Source of the DNA: Hybos culiciformis
Lineage: Eukaryota > Arthropoda > Insecta > Diptera > Hybotidae
DNA length: 64,000 nt
Assembly: GCA_964007475.1 (NCBI GenBank)
Contig: OZ023273.1
Location: 38,751,525-38,815,524 of the forward strand
Reading direction: 5' to 3'
Positions within the stretch are counted from its first letter, which is position 1. Each line of letters starts with the position of its first letter. Below are positions 25,401 through 36,986 of this stretch, one piece after another. The notes beneath the pieces are model-generated. The model worked only from the letters and a program-made list of their open reading frames with translations, did no database searches and was not told the DNA's origin. Made by a program: the position numbers and the translations under genes.

Positions 25401-28400
25401 ACTATATAAATTAGTTACAACTTTTATGCTTTCGAAATTCTTTGAATTTATTATATTTTTTTTTCCTTAATTTTATGTTGGTGTTTGTTATACGAGAAAA
25501 AGAAAATTTTCATATATATTTGTTGTATTTTTTAGGTAAATATTAAATATAAATATTAAAGAGTTATATTTAGTCTGTGCTGACACTTACCATTTGAAGA
25601 CAGCTTTATTTTTTCTATGTCTTTGTCAATTATATTCGAAACAGATTGTTCTAAATTTTCTGAAAAAAAAAGACAAAAATTAGCAATTTAGGACAGGTTT
25701 GTGGTGTCCAGTTTATTTGGTTGACTGAATTTAAGGCTCATTTAAGGTTTTTTAAGGCAAGAAATTCTTATTTTCAATTACGCATTCACTAGAAACTAAT
25801 GCTGCATCAAGTCAAAAAATGTCCGCTCTAATAATTTTTCAATTATTTTCACAATACGTAATTGAATATCTTGCTTCAATTCAAGTATTTCTTTGTCAGT
25901 TTTATTTAGAATCTTTTCAAACTTATCTTTGGTGTAATAACTTTGTCTACATTTTTCTAGATTTATTTAAGGTTTTGCAAGGTCATAACGTATTATTTAA
26001 GGCTTTCTCAAGGCCAAAAATCATTTAAGGTACATTTAAGGCTTTCAAGGTCCGCAAGTTTTGTAAGGACTATCTAGAAACAAAATATACACAACCAAAC
26101 CCTTTAATAAAAATTATTTTACAAATTTAGAGAAATAAAATTTTGTATAAAAATTTTTAGAAGTTCGTATAATTTTTTTTGTGATGATCAACTTTTTGTG
26201 CATTTGTCACGTTAAATTTAATTTTTATCGGCTACTCTTCAAAATACTTACGTATTATTTTACCAACATTTTAGTTCTATAAAATTTTTGAAAATTATTT
26301 CATTCTTTTAAGTTTTACAGACTTCGAGTTAAATATTCAAGAATAGTTGTTGAGTTAAAGGAGGTTTATTATAAAAAAAACTAGGTGTGTAAACTTGAGT
26401 TAATTTAAAAAAAATAATAAATTGGAGGTAAAATCAGTTTAACAGTTCAAATTAACTTAACAATCTTAAATTTTTCTTTTTAGTTTTTTATTGCTAAAGG
26501 AGAATTTAAAAAAAAAATTAAAAATTAAGGATGTTTTGAATAATCCGAATTTTTATATAAATTTGTACTTAAGATTATACTTTAGTAAACCCTAAAAGCT
26601 TTTCCTACATGAAAATGAGACAACAAAAAAAAAAGTTTGTCGCGTTAAATTAAATATATATACATACTATAATTACTCATTTAATCATTTAATAAGAAAT
26701 ATTAATTATCATGTAAAAATATATGTGTTGTTTAAGATTAGTGTAAAAGAAATTAGTCAAATGAACTAAATATAGAAGGAAATAAAAAAGTTGTACTTGT
26801 TCGACAATTTTATTCCCAAATTCTATTTCGATTAAATTCATTGACGCGCTTTATTATTTTTTTAAATTGAATAAAATAAAAAATAAGATTTTAGAAGATT
26901 TTAGTCGTGAAGGAATATGTGTATTAGTTAAAAAAAAAGTTAAATTGTATTCCTTTAATTCAATTTTAATACCTTCTACATATTTATCCAAAAAACTGTC
27001 TGTATCATCCAGTTCTTTGTATTGATAATTATCAAAATTTGTTTGTTGGTTATCTTCTAATGCAAAATTTTCTGAATTATCATCACTTTGGTCTAAAATT
27101 TCCCCTTCTTCCAAATCTTGATGAGGTTCTAAGTTTCCTGAGCTACTTGCCACTATATCAATTGCTTTAGTATCTAAAATTTCATTTCGAATTGAATTGG
27201 AAATTTGCTCAGCCAATGAATGATTTTTTTGCGAAAGATTTTCTTCTGTTAAATCTTCTGATATTATTTCTTCAAATTCTTTATTCTGATTTAATTCTTT
27301 AAATTGTATTTGTGAAGAGTTTTTAGGAACAAAATTCTGTTCTGATTCTGAATTTTTACAATTATCTGAACTCTTTACTCCCCGATCTTCCAAATATTTA
27401 AATGAAATTTGTTCAGTGTCTAATTTAATTCTAGAACTTTGTTTAGTTTTGTTTTGGTCGAAGTTTTTTGATATTAATTCAGTTTCAAAAATGTTACTTA
27501 AATTTGATTCAAATAAAGTTTTATCGAAATTGTTTTCAGAAATTGACGTGGAATTCCCTGTATTTATTCCAGAATCATTATAGGCGTTATCATCAATCTC
27601 TGAAAATAATGTGTTAGATTTTATAGTTTTTTCGTATTTTGAAGTGCTTGATTCTGATGAAAGAAGGGCAATTATTTGATGAATGTCTTCAGCATTTCCT
27701 AGTTGATTTGGAACAATCAAATGTGACTGGTCACTTTTATTTTCTGAATTTTTTGCTAATTCAATTCTTAAAAGATCCAACTGTAAATATTATTAAATAA
27801 AAAAAGATAATTAAGCTTACTAACTTAAATAATCTTAAATGTGAATTAATTCAAACTTGAACCAGCGACATTATGACAGTAACAAGAAAAAAATTGTCAA
27901 AGAAATTAAATATTTAGAAATTGTGATTATCGACGTTATATTTCGACACATTGTTTTTCAAAAATTAGAAGCAAATTGAATTAAATCTAAAATTCTAAAT
28001 TAGAATACTGATAAACCTATTATATGTATTACATGTATAATTCCGAAATTGAAATATGCTGCAAGAACTTCAAAAAATGATCATCAATATTCTATTCAAA
28101 ATTAATAGAACTTCTTTATTTAAATAAGAATTTTGATTTAGTCCAACAGAGTTTCTTGAAACATATTTTCATAAAACTTATTCAATTGTGGATTTTTTGA
28201 ATTGATATCCAATGCAAATAAAAAAAATTAATTCCTGTTATGAATCTTCGACTTAAATCTCTGAAGGACAATTGTTAGGAGAAATATTCAAAATTTGTTA
28301 CCTAATTAGATTTTGATTAGATAAATATACTTAATTATTTTTACAGTAAGTTTTAAATTGTTATTAAACTTAAGATCTGTAAGTTTTTTTTCCAAATTAA

Positions 28401-31400
28401 ATAAATAAAAAACAAAAAAGGTTCACAAAATTAAATAAATAAATAAAAAAAATAAGGTTTTTAAAGTGAATGTTTGCTGATGAAATCTAGTTATTATTAT
28501 CTAAGAAATTTTAGGAAATAATGAATGGAAGAAAGAAAAAATCCAGAAATGTGCTGATGTTCAGAGGGATAGATAACTGGTTCAATTATATAATAACTCG
28601 CAATAAAAATAAAAAATTAAATTTCGCTCATCTGCAATCACAAATCCGATCACGCGAAAGCCCGGAAATTTTACTACTATGCTTGAGCGAAGTTCAATTG
28701 AAATATATAAAATACCTCATCATAATTATTTCCTTCGATTGGTTGATCAATATCAGTAATTAATGATGGACTATAATTTTCATATTCATTTCCTTTGTTC
28801 ATTGCCAAATCAGCAATCAGATTTTCTTCCAAACTCATTTGATCTTTTAAATTTAATTCAAATTTATGCTCCTCCGAAATTAGTTTTTTTTTCATCAAAT
28901 TATCTTCAAAATATAAAGACTTTAAAAAATTTTCAGAAATTGGAGATTGTTCTTCTTTATATTTTTGAATACTTGCATTTTTACCTCTTTTAGATTGGTC
29001 TTTTCGTTTATCTTTTTCATTCGATTTTCTTAATTTCAATTTATCTGTCGATGTATTGGGATTCCTTGAAGACGTCCGCTTGTGTCTATGACTATGACTT
29101 CTTTTAATTTCTTTTGTTTTATTTTTTGGTTCCTCCTTCAAAACTACTGTTGATTTAGAATTGGTATTATTATTAAATATGTTTATAAATTCCATTGCTT
29201 TAACTGCACGAACTTGACGTTCTTTTTCATTTGCAATTTTTTTAATATTCGTACATAATTTTTCAAAAGACTTCTTTTTATCCGGTTCGAGAGAAATTTT
29301 TTCTTTAGCAGTTCTTTTAAATACTTCCGCCAATTTTTTAAATTTAATTGCGTTCAAATTAGTTATAAATTTTCTTCTAGTAATGCCTAATTCCTTATCA
29401 ATTTTAGTCTTTCTTGAAAAATGTTTACTTGTTTTAAGCTTATTCGGATCAGAATATATTTTCCGATATAATTTTGCATCCTCGGAAATTTGTTCATCAC
29501 TAAAGTTTATTTCTAAATAATTTTGTTTTGTTTCATCTGTCAGTGATTCCCAATATTTTATTTCTTTCGCACTGTTTTCGTGTTTAAATCCATTAGTTAT
29601 AATTTCAAAAAGATCCAAATTATCACACATTATTTCTGTGGCACTTAATCCATTTGTATGGTTTTGATTAATTTCAAATGTAATTTTTTTGCAATTTTTG
29701 TTTGATTGTAAATCAAAATCAGGCTTAAGATTTTTTGAGTTTTGATTAATGTTCAATGAATTTGTAAGTTTTTTATTAACCAGACTTTTTGTACAAATTT
29801 CATTAGTTTCTTTTTGGGATTTTAAATTAGAACTATTTAGGATGGAATCGTTTTCTAATTTTATAATATTTTGACATGTTGTCAATAAATCCAAATCGGT
29901 ATTAACGATCTTACGATTTTGTGATTTCTTATTACTACGCAATGGGTTTTTACTATTTTTATCATCCAATTTTTTTGAAGAAATCTTATCAGCTTCTTTA
30001 TCATTGAGTTCTTTCTGAGTTTTCAAATTTTTATTTGAATTATTAGAGATAGAATCATTTTGGCATGACGACAGTAAATCAAAATCAGTATTAATTAGCT
30101 GCAGTTCTTGTGAGTTTTGATTATCGTTCAATAAGATTTTACTTTTTTTATTATCTAAATTTTCTAAACAAATTTCATCAGTTTTTTTATCATTGAGTTC
30201 ATTCTGGATTTTTAAATTTTTATCCAAATCATTGGAAATTGGATCATTATCAAATTCAATATTTTGACATGATATATCACGAAATTGACTTTCAGTATTT
30301 TCAGAAAGCGTTACAGTTGAAGTATTATTTTTCAAACCTTTTCGACAATATCTGTTACTTCGTTTAATATCTAAATTACGCTTGCTGTTATCACAAGTGT
30401 TACTCTCATTTAAAGAATGATCTTCAATTTCGTTTTCTAATTTTATAATATTTTGGCATGTTGTCAATAAATCCAAATCGGTATTAACGGTTTTACGATT
30501 TTGTGATTTCTTATTACTATGCAATGGGTTTTTACTATTTTTATCATCCAATTTTTTTGAAGAAATCTTATCAGCTTCTTTATCATTGAGTTCTTTCTGA
30601 GTTTTCAAATTTTTATTTGAATTATTAGAAATAGAATCATTTTGGCATGACAACAGTAAATCAAAATCAGTATTAATTAGCTGCAGTTCTTGTGAGTTTT
30701 GATTATCGTTCAATAAGATTTTACTTTTTTTATTATCTAAATTTTCTACACAAATTTCATCAGTTTTTTTCTCATTGAGTTCATTCTGGATTTTTAAATT
30801 TTTATCCAAATCATTATCAAATTCAATATTTTGACATGATATATCACGAAATTGACTTTCAGTATTTTCAGAAAGCGTTATAGTTGAAGTATTATTTTTC
30901 AATCCTTTTCTACAATATCTGTTACTTCGTTTAATATCTAAATTATTCTTGCTGTTATCATAAGTGTTACTCTCATTTAAAGAATGATCTTCAATTTCTT
31001 TAATATTTTCATTGAAATTTTCATTAACTATTTCAAATTCACTATTTTCATTCAAAAAACTCGATGAACCAGATTTGTTTGTAAGTCCTGGTTTTCTTAC
31101 AATTTTTATTTTTAATGGTGATTTAATTTTTGCATCGTTTTCTCTAGTAGTACATTTTTGAACATTTTTTATTTGTTGAGATTGATCTTTTTTTGGACTA
31201 ACGGCAAGCGAAGTAAAATTTTCTTCTTTTATTTCGAAATTTTCTTTTAATGTATTATCCCAGATATTTTCAAATTCTTGAGGATAATTGTTTTTATGTG
31301 TATTTATCACTTGATTATCATCTTTTGAATCAAATTTTAAATAGGTATTTTGTTCAGATTTTTCTACTTTATAATTGATTGTTGTATTACGTTCATGTAT

Positions 31401-32750
31401 ATTAGATTCTCTTTGTGTACTAACGTCAATATTTTTTTCAATTTCTTTCAAAGATATATTGTTGCATATTTTTTCAATTTTTTGAGTATTATTGCATTGC
31501 TGAATATTCTCCGCCGGCAGAAATCTATCATCGTTATTTAATTCTGATTCTAGATATAAACTATTTACATTTGACAAACAATCTTTTATTTTCTTTGTAC
31601 TAAATTTCAATTCTAAACTATCAGCAATTTTTTCAGTAGCAATATCAATGTTAAGTCTTTTTAATCGAACAATACAATTATAAAATTTTGGAGTTTGTTC
31701 AACTGATCTCAATGAATTACAAGAAATTGATTTTAGATTAAATTTAACATCACAGTTTTTTGTATCTGAAAATGCTTCATTTGTTTTTTTATTATCTAGA
31801 GAAGTGATATCGACAGAATTATTATTATATATTGAATTATGAACACTAAACGGATTATTAATTTTACATTTACTCAAGTCGACAATAGGAATCATATTTT
31901 TTTTAGATCCTAACAATTCATTAAAAATATTATTATTATTATTTTTTTGAATAAGCCTGTTAAATTGTTCAATATTATTTGGTATTTTTTCATTTTGTTG
32001 ATTTCTTTTTAAATTGTATATTGAATTATTTACATCTATTCTAGCATACTTTGCTTTAAAATTGTTTTCGTAAGATACTTTTTCTCTTGTGCCATTAAAA
32101 GAATCTTCTTGATTTTTTTCAAAATCAACGCGTTCCTGACTTGCCCACAAACTTTCAGTATTAATAGAATTTTCAAGTTTTATTGATTTTTCAATTGAAA
32201 CAAACGAATTTTCAACAGGATCTATGCCATCTTTTTTTTCTGTATTTCTGATTTCTTTCTTAGAATTGTTCAAAAAAGGCTCAAATATTGGTTTATCATG
32301 TGTTTTAACTAGGCTAAGACTTTTCGTTGAATATTCTTCCATTTTATCAAGTTTGTTTTTACTTAATTCTAGGTTATGTTTCCGTATCATATTTTTGGCT
32401 TGTTTCATTGAAATTTGTGTTGGAAAATCTTTCAATATAACATTTGTCGCACTTTGAATATGAACCAATAGTAAAAATTCTTGTTCAGCATTCAAAGGTT
32501 CTCCATGTTTCAATTTACATAAATCACCATCCGGACAATTAAGACCAAGATAAAAAAATTTACATGGAAATTCACCGTGCATGTAATAGCAAGATGAAAT
32601 ATTTGAGCACCCTGTTTTAAAATAGTTTTCACATAATTCTTTTCTTTTCATTAAATTTCGTCTTGATATTAAATTTGTTTTATCAATTTGAATTGAAGAT
32701 TTATCATTTTTTTTATTTCCAATCAACTCATTCGCACAGTTTTTATCCAT
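22460..32750 (-). CDS. su(s): Suppressor of sable / ZC3H4-like CCCH protein
   Basis: Six minus-strand exons join in frame: 32750-28716, 27780-26973, 25659-25591, 24897-24791, 24431-23730 and 23320-22460, giving 2193 residues. Two CCCH zinc fingers lie near the N-terminus: Cys40/48/54-His58 (C-x7-C-x5-C-x3-H) and Cys63/72/78-His82 (C-x8-C-x5-C-x3-H), with the linker HGEFPCKFFYLGLNCP and the following KHGEPLNAEQ that mark the ZC3H4/ZC3H6/su(s) family. The C-terminal part has DNPDPRIKKYL and a Trp-Asp repeat region (TPDWDDDEQ, SPDWDDEID). The middle is long, Asn/Lys/Ser-rich and probably disordered. Family knowledge: su(s)/ZC3H4 binds nascent RNA in the nucleus and promotes early termination and decay of aberrant transcripts. 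An in-frame stop four codons before ATG supports the start unless an upstream exon splices in. Exon 1 holds a recent tandem duplication. Confidence 0.88.
25700..26060. repeat. TTTAAGG-motif repeat in su(s) intron
   Basis: The word TTTAAGG or close variants recurs many times within about 350 bases (TTTAAGGCTCATTTAAGG, TTTAAGGTACATTTAAGGC). It lies in intron 2 of su(s). Origin unknown, possibly a decayed transposon. Confidence 0.5.
29849..30997. repeat. In-frame tandem duplication in su(s) exon 1
   Basis: Two adjacent copies, 29849-30430 (582 bases) and 30431-30997 (567 bases), encode nearly identical segments of about 190 residues (both contain DIKRSNRYCRKGLKNN, TESQFRDISCQNIEFDND and QELQLINTDFDLL). 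The 15-base difference is five extra residues (PISND) in the copy nearer the C-terminus. Both copies stay open, so the protein is lengthened rather than broken. Confidence 0.93.
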
Positions 32751-32850
32751 TTTATTTATTCATAGGTAGGTACACAGCTTTTGTTAAGTTTGTTTAATTT
32801 TTCGGGTTTATTTCTTGATGCAAAAATTCGCATTCAAATTTAAATTGATG

Positions 32851-33002
32851 GATGAAGGTTCCTATAAAAAGGAAAGAAAAATAGGTCAATAAAACATAAT
32901 ATGTAATTGTTGGTATGAATTTTTATCTCAACTTCAATTCAAAAATTTTTAATAATTGCATGAGAAAATTAGTAAACCTTATTATATATAGGAACCTTCA
33001 TC
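32851..33002. mobile_element. Short MITE-like inverted repeat
   Basis: GATGAAGGTTCCTATA at the left is perfectly inverted at the right end (32988-33002) around about 120 bases of A+T-rich sequence. No target duplication was identified. It lies just upstream of the su(s) start. Confidence 0.6.
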
Positions 33003-33789
33003 ATTTGCTTAAAAGCTAAATTAATTATAAAATAAGTTATTTACTACTTCATCTAAATAGGCACCATAGTACACATTTTTATAAAAATTTAGAAAAAGCC
33101 AAAAAAAAAAAAAACTCCAATTTAGTTTTCATCGCTCTTTAACTTAATCTATTTGCTAAAAGCTTACAATAAGGGTTGACATAAATTAAAAACGTAAGTT
33201 TTAAAATTGTTAAAAAATAGAATTTATTTTCCTTTGTTTTGTACTTGTTTTGATGAAACCAACACATTACAAATACATTATATGAATAACACAAATTTTA
33301 TTTTAATTTTTCCAAAAAATTTGCTTTAAACATATTACAATAAGAAATTTAAAATTAATTCTCAAATCATTTCTCATGATAGTTTGAAAGAGAATATTCT
33401 CAAATTAGAAAATCTCAAAAATTTAAATCAGTCTGAATATATAGACTTACTTACAGTCGAGTCCGCTTAAGATTTTATTTTTTAATAAATAGTTAAATAA
33501 AGTAGATTCCAAGTGATAAAATGATTTCTTTTTAATTTTAATAAATAGCATTAATAAAATGGATCTCAAGTTACTTTCCTGCAAGATTGTACAATTCACA
33601 GTGTCACAGAAATAATTAAGTTTTGATAGATTGTCAAAATTAGAAATTAGAACTGAAGTGAACTCCATAGCAACAGCAATAATTATCAAACAGGTCATGC
33701 AATAATTCCTTTTAAACAGTACATTTTATTCTTACGTAAGTAAACTTTTTTTTGGAATGTCTGAGGGCACTTGAAGAAATATGTCTTGA

Positions 33790-34170
33790 AAATCGAGTGG
33801 ATTAAGGCCACTCGGACGTAGAGGGAAATATGAGAGCCAACAGTCTTGCGAGGTTTGGAAACGAGGGCACTCTGGAAAGAGTACAATCTTTCAGGGGCTC
33901 CTCGGGACTAAAAGCCAGAATAGACAGAGAGGGAGGACTGAGAAAAACACAGAGAAATCTGGCGGCAAACGGAGGGAAACAAAACCACCAAAAAGGTTTG
34001 GGGCGATTTGGACAGAGAAAAGTCTAAACAGATTTTAAACCTTGATAGGAATAATCTGCGACTTTTCACTGGTATATGTACAGGGCACTTCTTCAAGAAC
34101 CACGAGTTCCGAATATGGAGGGCCGATACGGGAATATGCAGGGGTTGTGGAGAAGAACCCGAAATTTCTA
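33790..34170 (+). pseudogene. Decayed LINE 3' coding end (R1/I-like)
   Basis: A plus-strand frame encodes LRLFTGICTGHFFKNHEFRI and continues to CRGCGEEPEIS. This is the Thr-Gly-His plus cysteine-rich knuckle found at the C-terminus of R1/I/Jockey-type LINE polyproteins (L-x-TGH-x-L ... C-x2-C). The region is visibly G-rich compared with its surroundings. Frames before it shift, and no reverse transcriptase remains. Confidence 0.6.
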
Positions 34171-34368
34171 GCGTAAATTGGACAGTAATGATATTATTTC
34201 AAATACATCCAGAGCATGTATTTTAAATTCACTACAACAAAATACATTACGAATTTGAAATTCAGTATTTCAATTTTTTTTATGGTGAAGCCCTTGTGTT
34301 AATGTGTTAACAGATTTTGAAATTAAGGATTTTGTAATAAGATTTTTTAAATAAGGCAAAAAAAAGGG

Positions 34369-34865
34369 CCGCAAATCCCACTGACCTACCGCCAGCTCGC
34401 CGCCCTCCACCTCTCCTATATGTTCTGCAAATCGGGTAAAAAATTGCCCATAGGTCTCTACCTACAAAATTGGGAGCTAGTGTAGATGACGTGAACCACT
34501 CAGAATCGGCTGAATGTAGGTATGGGCAATTTTTTTTTGCCCGATTGGCCCTATCATAAAAAGGATAAAGGGGGTGACCCAGATCAAGAAGGCTCCGCAA
34601 ATCCCACTGACCAACCACCAGACCGCCCGCCCGCCGACCCCTTCTTGTTTTGGGACACCCCCTATACTCTATGCAAAAAAAAATGGGGCAAATCGAACAA
34701 AAAAAAAAAATTGCCATACGAAATGTATGAAAACTTTGAGGACCATATCTCCGAAACGGGGCCTTTGTTCCAAGAACTGATTTCAGTTTTGGGAGTTTGG
34801 GCACCGCCTCTACTCCCCCTCTAAGTTTCAGCCGATTCTGAGTGGTTCACCTAAACTGCACTTTA
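34369..34865. mobile_element. GC-rich transposon fragment, dispersed family
   Basis: Contains two copies (34369 and 34595) of the CCGCAAATCCCACTGACC module, then a segment (34690-34860) with TATCTCCGAAACGGGGCC, GGGAGTTTGGGCACCGCC and AGTTTCAGCCGATTCTGAG. The latter recurs at 53.2, 61.6, 62.1, 63.1 and 63.5 kb. No complete ends are seen here, so it is probably a fragment of the palindromic family near 61-64 kb. Confidence 0.65.
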
Positions 34866-35314
34866 GCCCCATTTTACAATTTATCAACATTTATTAAATC
34901 CTAAAAATAAAAAATCCGCCAAAAATTACCTTTTTATTAATTTTCTTGGTTGAGGAGTTGTGTCGTGGTGAATGGTGATGCCACTTATTTTGCCTTCACT
35001 TACATTAATTAAAATTTTCTTTTTTTTTTGCAAAATATAGTTATTATTTTAATTTGATTAAGTGAGAAAAAACTATTTCCGGTCGAAGGATTCGAAGTTA
35101 TTTGTATTTTTTTGTTAATTTAATAACCAGCTATTTTAAAAAAATATTTATTTTAAGCAATTAAGCATAAAAAATGGCGTATTGCGTTGCGATTACGAGG
35201 TCAGCGACAACAATGCTATGGCTTGAAATTTGATAATATTGAACTTATTTCGTACTCCATCTAGTGTGCAGTTTTATTAGCTTATTTTTATCTTTGCTCT
35301 ACATCTATCTATAT

Positions 35315-36255
35315 ACCCTCTTAGAAAAGCATCACGAAAGCGTATCGCAGGCGAAGTCTATAGCTTATAATAGAGTCCGTAAGCGTACCGATTTGGCGAT
35401 ATGAGAACGAGCCGTAAACGTAAATGTTAGAATAAGAGTAGTGAACAAAAAAACGGAGTTATATGCATGTATTGGTACTTCGCCGATGGCGTAGAATAAG
35501 CGGTGCATTTACGTTACACCACAGTGATTCATTCTTGTATCGCATAAAACGTACTTACATCGCCGAGATCGTACCATAAGCGGTGCGTTTATGTTACACA
35601 ACAATAGTTCATTTTCGTAGCGCTTAAAGCTCACTAACTGATTTCAGCGGTCTTTTAAATGAATGAAAAAATTTATTTATTTTTTTAAATTTTTATTTAT
35701 TTGCTAAATAACAAACGATTTAAAAATATTATTAAAATTTTCTGTTGAGGATTTATATTTTTCGTTATCTGTCCTTTGCATACTGAAACCATTTTTTATG
35801 CTATGTATAATATCGTCACTCTCACGTTCGAGAATTTTTCGCTGCTACATTCTATTAAAAAAAAAAGAAGTTACATTTAATTGTATTTCAATCATCAATT
35901 ATACAATAATTAATAAAATAAAAATAAAAAATTAATACTTACATTTTTTTAATTTTAGTTTATTTTAATTTGAAAAAAAACATAATTTTATTGATGTCAT
36001 GTCAAATAAAAACATAGTTCGCAAGAAAGGAATGAAAGCGATTCGCTTTCTTATACACAAAACGTTTCGCTTTTGTATCGCAAAAAGCGAAGCGTATATG
36101 GAATGGTTCTGAGAGACCACTTCGTTTTCGGCTCGTTTCGTTTTCGTGCCGTTGTTTTTTATACGAAAATTTATGCAAGTGTTAGTGAAATGGCATCGCG
36201 CACTCGATTCGTTTTCGATACGCAAAATGCGGTACGTTAATTTTTCTTAGAGGGT
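35315..36255. mobile_element. TIR element, superfamily unknown
   Basis: ACCCTCTTAGAAAA at the left end matches the inverse of the right end with one mismatch; bases beyond it (CGTATCG motifs) are also partly inverted. About 940 bases. Inside are two degenerate tandem units of about 80 bases (around 35495 and 35575, sharing ATAAGCGGTGC and a TTACACxACA block). No target duplication can be assigned and there is no transposase. Confidence 0.65.
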
Positions 36256-36986
36256 GCATACAGAACGATGCCTAGTTTTTTATGTGCCTTTTATATTGTC
36301 TGAAAAATTCAGCAAACGACCTTAATAAATTTATCTTTTTTGTGTCTGTAAAAAATTTTATAAAACAAAAACAGTTTCAATAAACCAGATGTAGAGATAA
36401 AAAAGCCAACTTTTTTCTGTCAAAAAAGAAAGAAACGAAAACTAAAAAATCGATTTTCAAAATAATAATTAAAATGGTTAATTAAAAAAAAAAAATTGGC
36501 AGGAAAAAGTTGAGATTTTAATTAAGATTTATAAATCAAACCAAAGACAAATTAATTTTTCACTTTTATATTTTTTAATCCTGCCAAACGGATTACATAC
36601 GTTCCAACAGATGTCGCTGCACTTATGATATTAATTTTTGTTTTAGAATTAAAAAACCACAAATTGCTTACGTTCTATCTCTTATCATAAAAGAAATAAA
36701 ACCAAAAGATTCACAACTACAGAACTACTACAATTTTGTCACTGACTCACGCGACGAAACCATGCAGTCGAATCAAATCTTTAATATCAATTCAATTTCA
36801 ATCTTCATATGATGCCCCAATTCCTCATCATTCTACCTACAACTACAAATAATTAATAACATAATAACAAAATTCTAATTTTGAAATTTTTTAGTAAGTT
36901 AATGGTGAGGACGAACGTGGAAGTGGAGAACACCTACTTTTAATTTTGATTAAAATAAATTTTTTTGCTGTGAGCTGTAATAAAAG

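Larger units (their letters stand above)
32751..36986. other. Divergent intergenic region su(s)/DDX55
   Basis: No gene. It contains the promoters of both flanking genes plus a small MITE (32851-33002), a LINE tail (33790-34170), a GC-rich transposon fragment (34369-34865) and a TIR element (35315-36255). The remainder is A+T-rich. Confidence 0.6.

Noticed and set aside
34307..34804. 165-codon minus-strand frame and matching plus-strand frames
   Set aside because: Lies entirely in the GC-rich transposon fragment; both strands are open by composition and there is no recognisable domain.
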